A stretch of 64,000 nucleotides of DNA from assembly GCA_910577765.1 (NCBI GenBank), contig CAJTOV010000005.1:1-64000 (forward strand), given 5' to 3'. Under the pieces are notes generated by a model, which was given only the letters and a program-made list of their open reading frames with translations, had not been told where the DNA came from and did no database searches. The position numbers were made by a program, and so were the translations under genes. This document shows positions 27,222-36,724 of the stretch, one piece after another (position 1 is the first letter of the stretch; each line of letters begins with the position of its first letter). The DNA is from an uncultured Lachnospiraceae bacterium (GTDB taxonomy: Bacteria; Bacillota; Clostridia; Lachnospirales; Lachnospiraceae).

Positions 27222-28277
27222 TTACCTTCTCACCAGATCCCCCAGAATCTCCTTCTCCGCAAACAGTGCCGTAGCTCCGCCGGTATGCCAGAAGACTACG
27301 GTGCTGCCTGCGGGAACCTGGCCGGTGCGGATGTAATCCAGCATTCCGGCAAAGGCCTTGCCGGAATACACCGGGTCTAACAGCAGGCCTTCCTCCCTGG
27401 CCAGCAGGCGGATAGCTTCGCTGGAGGCCTCATTGGGAATCTCATATCCGGGCAGATAATAGTTTAAGTCTGTGTGAAGGTCCCCAGGCTCCACCTCCAC
27501 CCCCCGGGCCCCCAGCACGGCCAGGGTCCGGTTTGCCAGGTCTGCGGACTTCCTAAGATACACCGGCTCCTTATGGCTCACATTGATGGAGATAATCTCT
27601 GTGTCAGAGCCCAGCAGCTTCCGTCCTGCATGAAGCCCTGCCATGGTGCCGCCGGTGCCGGTGGCGTGGAAAATATAGTCTGCCTTCACGCCCATGGCTT
27701 CCATCTGCTCCTCCAGTTCCACAAATCCTCCTGCAAAGCCGACGGAACCGGTCTCACTGGCGCCGCCCATGGGAACCTCATAGCAGTGGTGCCCCTGGGC
27801 CTCCAGCCGGGCCATATGCTCCTTTGCCATCCGGAAGGAACGCTCCTCTGCATCCTGCTCAGTCTCCCCCTCTTCTATATTCACAATATGTACCTCTGCC
27901 CCCATGACCCGGTCCAGCAGCAGATTTGCCCGGATATCCTCCTCATCCGGCTTCACCACAGCCACCAGATACAGAACCGGTATGAGACCCAGCCTGCGGC
28001 AGGCTGACACGGTCTGCATGGCATGGTTGGACTGGGTGGCACCGTAGGTAAAGATGATATCACAGCCCTTTTCTTTTGCATCCCCCAGCAGATATTCCAG
28101 CTTGCGGATCTTATTGCCGCCAAAGAGGCTGATGCCGCTGAAATCATCCCGCTTGATGTACAGCTCTACTCCAAGCTGACCGGAAAGCCGCTCCAGCTTG
28201 TAGCAGGGGGTGGGGTAGAATCCAAGTTCTGCTTTTGGCAGACGTCCTAAAAGTTCCTTTGCGCCTGTTCTGTCCAT
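27222..28277 (-). CDS. PLP-dependent D-cysteine desulfhydrase / ACC deaminase family enzyme
   Basis: A 351-residue fold-type II PLP enzyme. The PLP lysine is in GGNKIRKLEY and the phosphate-binding loop GTGGTMAGL, as in D-cysteine desulfhydrase (DcyD) and ACC deaminase. Either would release ammonia plus an oxo acid (pyruvate and sulfide from D-cysteine, or 2-oxobutyrate from ACC). The start at 28277 follows GGAG at 10-bp spacing. Among Lachnospiraceae a DcyD-type role is more usual, but the two cannot be separated here. Genes on either side are unrelated. Confidence 0.85.
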   Translation of the reverse strand: MDRTGAKELLGRLPKAELGFYPTPCYKLERLSGQLGVELYIKRDDFSGISLFGGNKIRKLEYLLGDAKEKGCDIIFTYGATQSNHAMQTVSACRRLGLIPVLYLVAVVKPDEEDIRANLLLDRVMGAEVHIVNIEEGETEQDAEERSFRMAKEHMARLEAQGHHCYEVPMGGASETGSVGFAGGFVELEEQMEAMGVKADYIFHATGTGGTMAGLHAGRKLLGSDTEIISINVSHKEPVYLRKSADLANRTLAVLGARGVEVEPGDLHTDLNYYLPGYEIPNEASSEAIRLLAREEGLLLDPVYSGKAFAGMLDYIRTGQVPAGSTVVFWHTGGATALFAEKEILGDLVRR

Positions 28278-28383
28278 GTGATTGATTCTCCTTCTATTTG
28301 TCTGATATTCCAATGTCCGTGCAGCCTTGTACCAAAGCCTGGTTTTAGCCGGATTCATCATTCCGTCTGCCGGGTACGGCCGC

Positions 28384-28932
28384 TCAATAATCTCCCTTCC
28401 GCAGAAGCTTCCTGAGATAGGCAAAGGTCTTCCGCTCTCCCTGGTCCTTTAGCATCAGAAGGATATACTCCAGCATTTCCTTTGTTCTGGGGTGCATGAC
28501 CCCGGTGAGATAAGGCTGCTCCCGCTGGTAGTATTCCCAGGCGGAGCCGTCGGTATAGTGCTTCCCCTGGTACACCCGGGAGGCGGCGATCCGGTCCATG
28601 ATCATCTCCACCAGATAATTGACCGGCATCTTGCAGCCTACCAGGCCAAAGCTGGCTTTGGAAAAATCAATCCAGTATTCAAAATGGTGCTTGTTGCGGC
28701 CCTTATGGTGGAGCCAGGCAGTGGAATAGCCCTTCTCGTCCCGCTCTGCCGCATTGGGACTGCGGGTGCCCTGGAAATACCGGACTCCGGTCAGGAACTC
28801 AGCAGGGCTGTACTTGGACAGATCATGGAGAAGCCCCTGCTTAAAAAGCCCTACCCGGAAACAGTTTTTCATCACCAGAAGCTTGTGTTCTGTGATGGTC
28901 TTAAAATGACTTTTTGCATTATCCCAGTTCAT
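28384..28932 (-). CDS. DUF5662 family protein
   Basis: A 182-residue protein of unknown function. HDLSKYSPAEF near residue 36 and WLHHKGRNKHHFEYW are histidine-rich motifs resembling an HD-type metal site, characteristic of DUF5662. The second in-frame ATG at 28932 is preferred because GGGG lies at proper spacing; the first (28938) would be too close to it. The nearest upstream gene, deoB, is 132 bp away, and the gap holds two small stems (6 bp at about 28974 and a weaker one near 29020) with no clear promoter. Confidence 0.75.
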   Translation of the reverse strand: MNWDNAKSHFKTITEHKLLVMKNCFRVGLFKQGLLHDLSKYSPAEFLTGVRYFQGTRSPNAAERDEKGYSTAWLHHKGRNKHHFEYWIDFSKASFGLVGCKMPVNYLVEMIMDRIAASRVYQGKHYTDGSAWEYYQREQPYLTGVMHPRTKEMLEYILLMLKDQGERKTFAYLRKLLRKGDY

Positions 28933-29069
28933 GTTCATTTACCCCGAATGATTATGTTTACGTTTAAAGTCCATCGCCGCCAGGCGATCTAAAATCAGGG
29001 ATGCCAAATGCGCCCACCAGACTTTTGTTCATTGGTGGCACGTCCCCCGCTGGACGCATGGAGGTTTGC

Positions 29070-30263
29070 TTAGAGAAGTTCCTCCACCGGCTCCCCGATG
29101 GTCCCCTCCGGCATGGCCACACCAAAATTCTTTGCCACGGTAGCCCCCACCGCCGCAAAGGTATCCGGCTCCGGAAGGGGGCCACTGCCTGTCAGGCCTT
29201 TGGAATAAGCCAGCAGAGGCACATCCTCCCGTGTGTGGTCCGTTCCGGTAAAGGCAGGATCATTGCCGTGGTCTGCGGTGATCATCAGAAGATCCTCTTC
29301 CCCCAGCACCTCCAGAAGCTGTCCCAGCTTCTCGTCGAACCGTTCCAGCTCCCTGGCATAGCCTTCCGGGTCTCTCCGGTGGCCCCACAAGGCGTCAAAA
29401 TCCACCAGATTCACGAAACACAGCCCATGGAAATCCTCCCCGGCCACCTGGATGGTCTGCTCCATACCGTGAACCGAGCTTGTGGATTTCAGGGCCCGGG
29501 TGATCCCGCAGCCGGAAAAGATATCCCGTATCTTCCCGATGGAAATCACATCCAGCCCCTGGTCCTTTAAGGCATCCAGCACGGTCTGGCCAAAGGGAGG
29601 CACCGCATAATCATGGCGGTTGCTGGTGCGCTTGAATTCCCCCCTGCGCTTTCCCACGTAGGGGCGGGCGATAACACGGCCCACCTTCCATTCATCCCGC
29701 ATGGTCAGCTCCCTGGCGATCTCGCAGCACCGGTACAGCTCCGCCAAATCAAAGGTCTCCTCATTGCCGCAGATCTGCAGGACGGAATCCGCGGAGGTAT
29801 AGACAATCATATGGCCCGTGGCAATCTCTTCCTCCGCCAGTTCCTCCAGAATGACGGTGCCGCTGGCACTCTTATTGCCGATGACCTTGTGGCCGGTGCG
29901 CCGCTCCAGCTCTGCCACCAGTTCCGGCGGAAACCCGTGGTCCGTGAAGGTAATGAAAGGCTTCTCAGTCTTTAAGCCCATCAGTTCCCAGTGGCCGGTC
30001 ATGGTGTCCTTGCCCCGGCTCCGCTCGTGAAGCCTTGTGTAGTACCCTTCCGGGCTGTCCGCAGGCGGCACCTGCCGCAGAGGATGCAGGTTGGCAAGGC
30101 CCAGCCGTCTTAAGTTGGGAATGGAAAACGCTTCCACGCTGTCGGAAATGTGCCCCAGGGTGTCGGTCCCTCCATCCCCATAGTCTGCCGCGTCCCCGGC
30201 TGCCCCCACCCCCAGGGAATCAATGACGATCACAAATATACGCTTCCATCTCTCTTTATCCAT
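29070..30263 (-). CDS. deoB: Phosphopentomutase
   Basis: A 397-residue enzyme that interconverts (deoxy)ribose 1- and 5-phosphate, linking nucleoside phosphorylase products to aldolase or pentose metabolism. The N-terminal [20 protein letters not shown] and the metal-binding [20 protein letters not shown] near the C-terminus are diagnostic of DeoB in the alkaline-phosphatase superfamily. RBS GGAGGGAG precedes the ATG. It is the last gene of the udp-deoC-cdd-deoB salvage group, 42 bp after cdd. Confidence 0.96.
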   Translation of the reverse strand: MDKERWKRIFVIVIDSLGVGAAGDAADYGDGGTDTLGHISDSVEAFSIPNLRRLGLANLHPLRQVPPADSPEGYYTRLHERSRGKDTMTGHWELMGLKTEKPFITFTDHGFPPELVAELERRTGHKVIGNKSASGTVILEELAEEEIATGHMIVYTSADSVLQICGNEETFDLAELYRCCEIARELTMRDEWKVGRVIARPYVGKRRGEFKRTSNRHDYAVPPFGQTVLDALKDQGLDVISIGKIRDIFSGCGITRALKSTSSVHGMEQTIQVAGEDFHGLCFVNLVDFDALWGHRRDPEGYARELERFDEKLGQLLEVLGEEDLLMITADHGNDPAFTGTDHTREDVPLLAYSKGLTGSGPLPEPDTFAAVGATVAKNFGVAMPEGTIGEPVEELL

Positions 30264-30305
30264 ATGACTCCCTCCTCATTGTGATGCCTTCCCGTTCTTC
30301 CGGCC

Positions 30306-30728
30306 TTATGCCAGATTATCTGGTCCAAAGCCCATTGGAAGCAGCTCTTCAAGCTTATACTCCTTCCAATGGTTTTCATCCAGGGCCAGAATCACCCGGA
30401 AGGTCCTGGGGCTGCAGAATTCCATCATTACCTGGCGGCATACGCCGCAGGGGGCGGTGTAGGATTCCGGCTTTCCCGCTTTGCCGCCTACGATACAGAT
30501 GGCCGCAAAATCCCGCTCCCCCTCACTGACTGCTTTAAAGAAGGCGGTACGCTCCGCACAGTTGGTGGGGGTGTAGGCCGCGTTTTCGATATTACAGCCC
30601 TGGTAGATCTTCCCGCTGCCTGTCAGCAGGGCAGCCCCTACCTGGAAATGGGAGTAGGGGGAATAGGATCTTCCCATGGCTTCTATGGCAGCGCAGATCA
30701 GCCTGCTGTTTGTGCTGGTTCCACTCAT
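30306..30728 (-). CDS. cdd: Cytidine deaminase
   Basis: A 140-residue homotetrameric-type cytidine deaminase converting (deoxy)cytidine to (deoxy)uridine. The zinc-site motifs CAERTAFF and PCGVCRQVM are intact and NIENAAY is present. The start at 30728 follows GGAGGATACAGG; the frame remains open upstream but overlaps deoC without conserved content. Its start overlaps the deoC stop by 4 bp, so the two are coupled. Confidence 0.96.
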   Translation of the reverse strand: MSGTSTNSRLICAAIEAMGRSYSPYSHFQVGAALLTGSGKIYQGCNIENAAYTPTNCAERTAFFKAVSEGERDFAAICIVGGKAGKPESYTAPCGVCRQVMMEFCSPRTFRVILALDENHWKEYKLEELLPMGFGPDNLA

Positions 30729-31411
30729 ACCTGTATCCTCCTTCCCGGCAGTTCTTCTCTGGCCAGTCCCACCACCCGGCTGCTGCCCAGACGGTCCGCT
30801 CCCAGGGCCAGAAACTCCCTGGCGTCTTCCAGGCTTCCAATCCCACCGGCAGCCTTGATCCGGACCCCCGGACCCACATGCTCCGCAAAAAGCCGTATAT
30901 CCTCCGGTGTGGCTCCTGCCCTGGAAAACCCGGTAGAGGTCTTGATGAAATCCGCCCCGGCCTCCGTGACCACCTGGCACATGCGGATCTTTTCTTCCCG
31001 GGTCAAAAGGCAGGTCTCAATGATCACTTTCAGAATCTTCGGTCCGCAGATTGCTTTCAGCCTGCGGATTTCTTCCTCCACCAGGTCAAAATGCCCATCC
31101 TTCACCCAGCCTAAATGGATGACCATATCAATCTCGTCCGCCCCATCCTCCAGGGCCTGTCTGGTTTCTGATGCCTTGGCCTCTGTAGTGCTGTAGCCGT
31201 TAGGAAACCCCACCACCGTACAGACTGCCATCTGGTCCTTCACATATGCTTTGGCCTGCTTCACATAGGAAGGCGGGATGCAGACCGATGCCGTATGGAA
31301 GGCCATGGCTTCATCACAGAGGACACGGATATCCTCCCAGCCTGCGGTCTGGGCAAGCTGGGTGTGGTCCACATGGTCCAGAATGTCACTGATTTCTATG
31401 TTCTCCATCAT
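30725..31411 (-). CDS. deoC: Deoxyribose-phosphate aldolase
   Basis: A 228-residue class I aldolase splitting deoxyribose 5-phosphate into acetaldehyde and glyceraldehyde 3-phosphate. The Schiff-base lysine is in FIKTSTGFS, the other catalytic Lys in RIKAAGGI, and LDHVDHTQL is the family N-terminus. RBS GGGGG lies 7 bp before the ATG. Its start overlaps the udp stop by 4 bp, showing tight coupling in the nucleoside salvage operon. Confidence 0.96.
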   Translation of the reverse strand: MMENIEISDILDHVDHTQLAQTAGWEDIRVLCDEAMAFHTASVCIPPSYVKQAKAYVKDQMAVCTVVGFPNGYSTTEAKASETRQALEDGADEIDMVIHLGWVKDGHFDLVEEEIRRLKAICGPKILKVIIETCLLTREEKIRMCQVVTEAGADFIKTSTGFSRAGATPEDIRLFAEHVGPGVRIKAAGGIGSLEDAREFLALGADRLGSSRVVGLAREELPGRRIQV

Positions 31412-32193
31412 GATATTCCCCCTGCATCCCTCTGAATCAGAATCCGCACTGCTTCCACTGCCGTGCGGATGGCCGCGTCCGTATCGTGAACCACAGGATT
31501 CTCAAGGCCTTTCTTTGCCCGTTCCTGGTTGGCCATCACCAGCAGCACGGCCCCGGCCCGGACTTTCAGATAGGAGGCCACGATGAACACGGCTGCCGAC
31601 TCCATCTCCGACGCCTTGCAGCCCATCTGGACCCAGGCGTTCCATTTGTCCAGCAGCTCATAGCCTACCGGCTTGGTCTCCGGGGAATGCTGGCCGTAGA
31701 AGGAATCCTTGCACTGGACCACCCCCACATGGCAGGTCTGGGACAGCCGGGCGGCTGCCTCTGCCAGGGCACCGGTGACGCCGAAATCCGGCACTGCCGG
31801 AAACTCAATAGGTGCATATTCTTTGCTGGTGCCTTCTGCCCGGATGGCGCCGTTGGCTACCACCAGGTCCCCGCTTTTCACGTCCAGGGCCATGCCGCCG
31901 CTGGTGCCCACACGGATAAAGGTGTCCGCTCCGCACTGGACCAGCTCTTCCATGGCAATGGCTGCCGAGGGACCGCCGATACCGGTGGAAGTGACACTGA
32001 CCGTCACCCCGTCCAGGGTGCCGGTGTAAGTCACATATTCCCGGTTGTCCGCAACAAGCCGGGGATTGTCAAAATACCTGGCAATCAGCCTGCACCGCTT
32101 AGGGTCCCCGGGCAGGATCACATACCGGCCCACCTCTCCTTTTGCCACCTGGATATGGTACAGTCTGTCTTCATTTTCCGAATAATTGATCAT
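31408..32193 (-). CDS. udp: Uridine phosphorylase
   Basis: A 261-residue nucleoside phosphorylase cleaving uridine (and probably deoxyuridine) with phosphate. The phosphate-binding [10 protein letters not shown], the [13 protein letters not shown] segment and the base/ribose-site [13 protein letters not shown] (GxxxxEME) are present. The overall spacing fits Udp over purine phosphorylase DeoD. RBS AGGGGGAC precedes the ATG, 27 bp after hslO. With deoC, cdd and deoB it forms a pyrimidine nucleoside catabolic route feeding glycolysis. Confidence 0.9.
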   Translation of the reverse strand: MINYSENEDRLYHIQVAKGEVGRYVILPGDPKRCRLIARYFDNPRLVADNREYVTYTGTLDGVTVSVTSTGIGGPSAAIAMEELVQCGADTFIRVGTSGGMALDVKSGDLVVANGAIRAEGTSKEYAPIEFPAVPDFGVTGALAEAAARLSQTCHVGVVQCKDSFYGQHSPETKPVGYELLDKWNAWVQMGCKASEMESAAVFIVASYLKVRAGAVLLVMANQERAKKGLENPVVHDTDAAIRTAVEAVRILIQRDAGGIS

Positions 32194-32220
32194 GGTTTGT
32201 CCCCCTTTTTACTATATGCC

Positions 32221-33099
32221 CTACTTTGCCCTGGCAAGCAGCCCCTCCAGTTCCTCCACCGTCACCGGATAATGCTTATTGCAGAAATGACAGTTCACCT
32301 CAATGGTTTTCCCCTCGTCGATCATACTTTGCAGCTCCTGCTTTCCCACGCTGACCAGGGCCTTCTCAATCCGCTCCCTGGTGCAGCTGCAGGAAAACTG
32401 TACCGGCATCCGGTCCTGGATCTCCAGGCCATAGGCCCCGATCACTTCCTCCAGAAGCATTTCCGGCGTCAGGCCTTTGTCCAGCAGGGCGGTCACCGGC
32501 TCCATCTCCCCCAGGGTACGCTCCAGACCGGATATGATCTCCTCCGATGCCCCGGGCAGAAGCTGGATGATAAAGCCTCCGGCCTGCCGCACCGTATTCT
32601 CCCTGTTCATCAGAACCCCCAGGGCCACACTGGAAGGGGTCTGCTCCGAGGTGGCAAAGTAATAGGTCAGATCCTCGGCAATCTCGCCGCTGACCAGGAT
32701 GGTCTGGCCCACATAAGGCTCCTTAAGGCCAATATCCTTAATCACGGTCAGAACCCCGATCCCCAGCGCTCCGCCTACATCCAGCTTGCCCTTGTCACTG
32801 GGGGGCAGCATTACCTCCGGGTGAAATACGTAGCCTTTGACATTTCCCCTGGAATCTGCGGTCACGGTCAGGCCCCCTATGGGGCCGTCCCCCTCAATCT
32901 TAATGGTCAGAAGGTCCTTCTCCCCCTTCATCATGGCACCCATCATGGCACCGCCGGTCAGCAGCCTTCCCAGGGCTGCCGTAGCCACGGGGCTGGTGTT
33001 GTGGGCGTTCCGGGCAAATTCCGTCAGGCCCCTGGTGGTAGCCGCAAAGGCACGGATCTGCCCCTGGGCCGCTGTGGCCCGGACAATATAATCGGTCAT
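32221..33099 (-). CDS. hslO: Redox-regulated chaperone Hsp33
   Basis: A 292-residue chaperone switched on by oxidative unfolding. The C-terminal zinc switch has CSC (FSCSCTRERI) and a CHFC pair (VNCHFCNKHY). The N-terminus TDYIVRATAAQGQIRAFAA is typical. The ATG at 33099 is preferred: an ATG 12 bp upstream lies inside the sequence that forms the GGAGG for this start. It sits between a methyltransferase and udp on one strand with short gaps, so it may share their transcript. Confidence 0.95.
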   Translation of the reverse strand: MTDYIVRATAAQGQIRAFAATTRGLTEFARNAHNTSPVATAALGRLLTGGAMMGAMMKGEKDLLTIKIEGDGPIGGLTVTADSRGNVKGYVFHPEVMLPPSDKGKLDVGGALGIGVLTVIKDIGLKEPYVGQTILVSGEIAEDLTYYFATSEQTPSSVALGVLMNRENTVRQAGGFIIQLLPGASEEIISGLERTLGEMEPVTALLDKGLTPEMLLEEVIGAYGLEIQDRMPVQFSCSCTRERIEKALVSVGKQELQSMIDEGKTIEVNCHFCNKHYPVTVEELEGLLARAK

Positions 33100-33120
33100 G
33101 GTTTCCTCCATTTTTGTTTC

Positions 33121-33870
33121 TCATCGTTTTCCCTGTTCCCGCACAATCACATACACCCGTTCACTGTCTTCCCGGACCGGTTCCCTGGTAAATGCGTCGT
33201 ACATGGCCACCAGTTCCATTCCGGCCTCCCGGACTGCCTGCTTCACTTCCTCCAGCCCGAAGGCATACTGGAAATGGGTCTCCTCGAATTTCCGGTAAAG
33301 GCCGTCCTCCTGACGGACAAACAGGGTCAGATCATACTGATTCACCCGTTCCTCCGGGTCATAATAATTCTCCCAGATAAAGCTGCCTGCCTCCCGGTTC
33401 TCCGCAATGGTCTGCTCCCCCAGAACCGTCTCGTATTTGTAAGGCGTATTCAGATCAAAGATAAAGATTCCGCCCGGGTCCAGATAGTTGTTGGCCAGAC
33501 CCAGCACCCGGACCAGTTCCTCCCGGCTCATAAGATAATTCATGGAATCACAGATACTGACTATGGCCCTTACGGTGCCGTACAGCTCAAACTCCCGCAT
33601 GTCCTGCATCAGATAGAGAATCTCCTCCGGGCCGCTCTTTTCCCTGGCAATCTCCAGCATTTCCCCTGACAGATCAATGCCGATCATGTCATAGCCCCTG
33701 CCGGCCAGCAGTCTTGTAAGCTTTCCTGTACCGCAGCCCAGGTCCGCCACCAGACCGTCCTGTATCCCATATTCTTCCAGAAGTCCCGCCAGATATCCGC
33801 ACCACTCTTCATAGGGAATATCATCCATAAACAGATCGTAGACTTCCGCAAACCCTGTATATGCATCCAT
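33121..33870 (-). CDS. Class I SAM-dependent methyltransferase
   Basis: A 249-residue methyltransferase. The SAM-binding motif is VADLGCGTGKLTRLL, with IGIDLSGEML and the post-motif CDSMNYL. A start at 33870 gives a compact domain beginning DAYTGFAEVYDLFMDDIP; upstream frame extension lacks similarity. The substrate is unknown; small-molecule and tRNA targets are both possible. It is followed by hslO after 21 bp. Confidence 0.8.
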   Translation of the reverse strand: MDAYTGFAEVYDLFMDDIPYEEWCGYLAGLLEEYGIQDGLVADLGCGTGKLTRLLAGRGYDMIGIDLSGEMLEIAREKSGPEEILYLMQDMREFELYGTVRAIVSICDSMNYLMSREELVRVLGLANNYLDPGGIFIFDLNTPYKYETVLGEQTIAENREAGSFIWENYYDPEERVNQYDLTLFVRQEDGLYRKFEETHFQYAFGLEEVKQAVREAGMELVAMYDAFTREPVREDSERVYVIVREQGKR

Positions 33871-33998
33871 ATGCTGCCGTCCTTTCCGGCCTGCGCCAAA
33901 AATCGGGGCCTTCACGAAAAAGGCAGGCCCACCCAATGGATGTCCTGCCCCCACATACCGCTGCCCAGAGCATGTCCGGTCATGAATTCCCGACAGCT

Positions 33999-34508
33999 CT
34001 ATGCGTTCTTTCCGCAGCATTTCTTATATTTCAGACCGCTGCCACAAGGACATGGATCATTCCTGCCGACCTTCTTCGGCTTGCGGATGGTGCCGGAAGC
34101 CTTCTGCTCCTTGTACAGCTCTTTTCTCCGCTCCTCACTGATCAGGGTCTCCCACTGGGGCAGACCGTAGAGCCACTCTGCCTTGGCCTCCACCATATTG
34201 TAGTAAAGCTTCTCCGGGTCAATCTCGATGCGGACCTGGGTGTCCTCATCCATGGTGTCAATGGGATTCTGGTAGTCCTTCAGGCTCTCATTGATCCCGT
34301 CCAGGAAACCGGTCATGATCAGGATATCCGTCTCATACTTTTCTGCCAGCTCCTTCACCGTACCGGTGACAACCTCCTGGGGATTGGAAAGAATCTTTTC
34401 GTAGATCCCCTTCTCGATTGCAAAATAACCGTCCCACAGATTCTTCTTCTGTTTATCGTCCAGACCATCACCGTAAGCGAGGTTGCGCCAGTTCTCTAAT
34501 AATGACAT
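33999..34508 (-). CDS. SEC-C motif protein
   Basis: A 169-residue protein with a C-terminal SEC-C zinc-binding motif ([18 protein letters not shown]), similar to the tail of SecA and to many small proteins of unknown function. The N-terminal part is helical with [15 protein letters not shown]. No catalytic motif is seen. It is expressed from its own promoter at 34574-34602 and lies 128 bp upstream of the methyltransferase, so it may head a long leftward unit. Confidence 0.8.
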   Translation of the reverse strand: MSLLENWRNLAYGDGLDDKQKKNLWDGYFAIEKGIYEKILSNPQEVVTGTVKELAEKYETDILIMTGFLDGINESLKDYQNPIDTMDEDTQVRIEIDPEKLYYNMVEAKAEWLYGLPQWETLISEERRKELYKEQKASGTIRKPKKVGRNDPCPCGSGLKYKKCCGKNA

Positions 34509-34573
34509 ATCAACTATCCTTCCTTTGTCCTATTCTTCTACTAGCCCGGCGCCGTCCGGGGCACCGTGCTTAC

Positions 34574-34602
34574 AGTATATACCATTTCTTTGGGTTTTGC
34601 AA
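34574..34602 (-). promoter_or_regulatory. Promoter of the SEC-C gene
   Basis: Minus-strand TTGCAA (34597-34602), a 17-bp spacer and TATACT (34574-34579), about 65 bp before the coding start. A GC-rich stem (34543-34561) lies in the leader. Confidence 0.75.
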
Positions 34603-34684
34603 TTAGAAACCCACGCATCCGAAGGAAAAGTTATGGATGCTGATGTTGCCATCAGCAAATTGAGGGTTAAATATGGATTATCCA

Positions 34685-34737
34685 AAAATGGATAAGCAGA
34701 ATGAGAGACCTGTACCCCCTTTCCACTTATCCATTTT
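34685..34737 (-). terminator. Terminator of the cupin-Dpp-lyase operon
   Basis: A perfect 12-bp inverted repeat (34685-34696 with 34726-34737) ends in TTTT on the minus strand, 21 bp after the stop of the lyase gene. This marks the 3' end of the operon. A second 7-bp hairpin at 34638-34655 is further downstream. Confidence 0.75.
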
Positions 34738-34757
34738 CCACATTCCGCAAAACAGAA

Positions 34758-35732
34758 TTAAAACCTGCTGACGACCGCAGCCCCCTCCAGCTTCTTCTGA
34801 TACGCCTGGTATTTCTGATCCAGTTCCATCCACTCTTCAAACACATAAGGCGAAAAATTGTGGGGCGGAAGCCGGTAGTGGGCCGGAATCTCCAGTTCCT
34901 CGGAATACACGGAGCTTTTATTCCGGAAATTCTGCTCCATGCAGTGAAGCATGCCCAGGGTGGCCGCCTTCATGGCCACATGGTTGGAAACCAGGTGAAA
35001 TCCCCATTCCTGCAATTCCTCAAACGTACAGTCTGCCTTCCCGTCTGTGCAGTGAATATCCGGGTAGAATCTCCAGCCCGGCACCTCCCTGGCAATGGCG
35101 CGGCATTCTGCCTCGCAGCCTGCGTGACAGATGTTCTGGACCATGGTAATCTCTGCCCCTGCCTGGTGGGCCATCTGCATTCTAAGTATGGCTTCTTCCA
35201 GTCCGAGTCCGCCCATCTGGCCAAAGGAACCGGTCCGCTCTGAGCCTCCGCCTTTGGAATTGGTCCGGGCAATGATCATGCAGCCGGTTCCCTTCACCGC
35301 GTCCACGGCCGCATGGATATTGGTGGCAAACAGATTCCGGTCCATACAGCTGGTAGTGGTACGGTAATGATAACCGCAGGAAAGCCCTCCCGACTCACTG
35401 TCCTCCACCGTAATTGCCATGACTCCTGCCTCTGCAAGCCGCCTGCAGTTTCTGTATACCTGCATAGGATTTCCGCCTGCATTATCCGCGTCCACAATCA
35501 GCGGCAGAGAGCTTGCCCTTGCAATCCGTTCACTTTTCATGATAAATTCTTCCCAGTTGGCCAGGGATGCCGGTGTTCCGTTCATGCCATATTCCAGCTC
35601 ACAGCTGCTTAGCAGAATGGCATTATAGCCAGTCAGTTCCGCACAACGGGCGGACAGACAGTCATAGATGCAGGGTGCCCATATAAATTCTCCCCGCTCC
35701 AGCAGCTGCCGGATGGTTGTCTTCGGTCCCAT
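34758..35732 (-). CDS. Isocitrate lyase / PEP mutase superfamily protein
   Basis: A 324-residue TIM-barrel protein of the ICL/PEPM superfamily, whose members make or break C-C or P-C bonds next to carboxylates (methylisocitrate, dimethylmalate, phosphonopyruvate). The metal-site region IVDADNAGGN and ITVEDSESGG correspond to the usual DxDTGYG and EDQ segments, and IIARTNS is conserved. The catalytic KKCGH loop of lyases is not seen; the equivalent stretch is GLSCGYHYRTTTS. The specific reaction is therefore open. The start at 35732 follows AGGTGG. It is the last gene of the transporter operon, 20 bp after the ATPase. Confidence 0.8.
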   Translation of the reverse strand: MGPKTTIRQLLERGEFIWAPCIYDCLSARCAELTGYNAILLSSCELEYGMNGTPASLANWEEFIMKSERIARASSLPLIVDADNAGGNPMQVYRNCRRLAEAGVMAITVEDSESGGLSCGYHYRTTTSCMDRNLFATNIHAAVDAVKGTGCMIIARTNSKGGGSERTGSFGQMGGLGLEEAILRMQMAHQAGAEITMVQNICHAGCEAECRAIAREVPGWRFYPDIHCTDGKADCTFEELQEWGFHLVSNHVAMKAATLGMLHCMEQNFRNKSSVYSEELEIPAHYRLPPHNFSPYVFEEWMELDQKYQAYQKKLEGAAVVSRF

Positions 35733-35752
35733 ATACTTTTCCACCTTTCTTT

Positions 35753-36721
35753 TTATACATGATGACATGCCACATAATGTCCGTTTCCCACATTCTTAAG
35801 CTCCGGCACCGCTTCCCGGCACTGGTTTGTGCTCCGGCTGCACCGGGGATGGAAGGGACATCCGGAGGGCTTGTGAATCGGGCTTGGAACTTCCCCTTCC
35901 AGCACGATCCGGTCCCGCTTCTGCTCTTCGTAATAATCCACCACCGGAATAGCCGACAGCAGGGCGATGGTATAAGGATGCAGCGGGTGCCGGTACAGCT
36001 CCACCGACTCCATCATCTCCATGATCTGGCCCAGGTACATCACAGCCACCACATCGGCAATATGCCGCACCACTGCCAGGTCGTGGGCCACGAACACATA
36101 GGTAAGATTTTCCTCTCTCTGAAGCTTCCGGAACAGATTGATGATCTGGGCCTGGATGGACACATCCAGGGCGGAAACCGGCTCATCGCAGATAATCAGC
36201 TCCGGTCCGGTGGCCAGGGCCCTGGCAATTCCCAGACGCTGTCTTTGTCCGCCGCTCATTTCATGGGGATAGCGTCTGCCCATATCCTCCGAGAGGCCCA
36301 CCTTTACCAGCAGTTCCCCCACACGGGCATCCACCTCGCCCCGCCCCATGTTCCTGTGATCCTCCACATACACCTCCCGGACTGCCGAAAATCCGGTCTG
36401 CCGCGGGTCCAGGGAACCGTATGGGTCCTGGAAAATCATCCCCATCTTCCGGCGCAAAGGGGAAAACTCCTGATCCGACATGCCCAGGATTTCGTTTCCT
36501 TTGAACCATACGGAGCCGCCGGTAGCCTTGTGGATTCTTAAAATACATTTTCCGGTGGTGGTTTTTCCGCATCCGCTTTCTCCCACCAGGCCCAGGGTTT
36601 TCCCTTTCATCACAGAAAAGCTTACATTGTCCACAGCCTTCACAAAATTCCTGCTGTGTTTGCCTGCCGGAAAAAACATTTTCAGATTTTCAACTTTCAG
36701 TAATGGCTTCTCAGCAGTCAC
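35753..36721 (-). CDS. Dpp/Opp-type ABC transporter ATPase F
   Basis: A 322-residue ATPase with Walker A GESGCGKTTTGK, signature MSGGQRQRLGIARAL, Walker B LIICDEPVSALDV and the oligopeptide/dipeptide-type C-terminal extension with cysteines (CPFHPRC). It pairs with the D subunit 3 bp upstream. It powers import of a peptide, a nickel complex or another small solute; the substrate is unknown. Confidence 0.92.
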   Translation of the reverse strand: MTAEKPLLKVENLKMFFPAGKHSRNFVKAVDNVSFSVMKGKTLGLVGESGCGKTTTGKCILRIHKATGGSVWFKGNEILGMSDQEFSPLRRKMGMIFQDPYGSLDPRQTGFSAVREVYVEDHRNMGRGEVDARVGELLVKVGLSEDMGRRYPHEMSGGQRQRLGIARALATGPELIICDEPVSALDVSIQAQIINLFRKLQREENLTYVFVAHDLAVVRHIADVVAVMYLGQIMEMMESVELYRHPLHPYTIALLSAIPVVDYYEEQKRDRIVLEGEVPSPIHKPSGCPFHPRCSRSTNQCREAVPELKNVGNGHYVACHHV

Positions 36722-36724
36722 CCC

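Noticed and set aside
28964..29060. A 32-codon frame between deoB and the DUF5662 gene (ending FRSPGGDGL)
   Set aside because: No SD precedes the ATG and the sequence overlaps small stems; not enough support to call it a gene.
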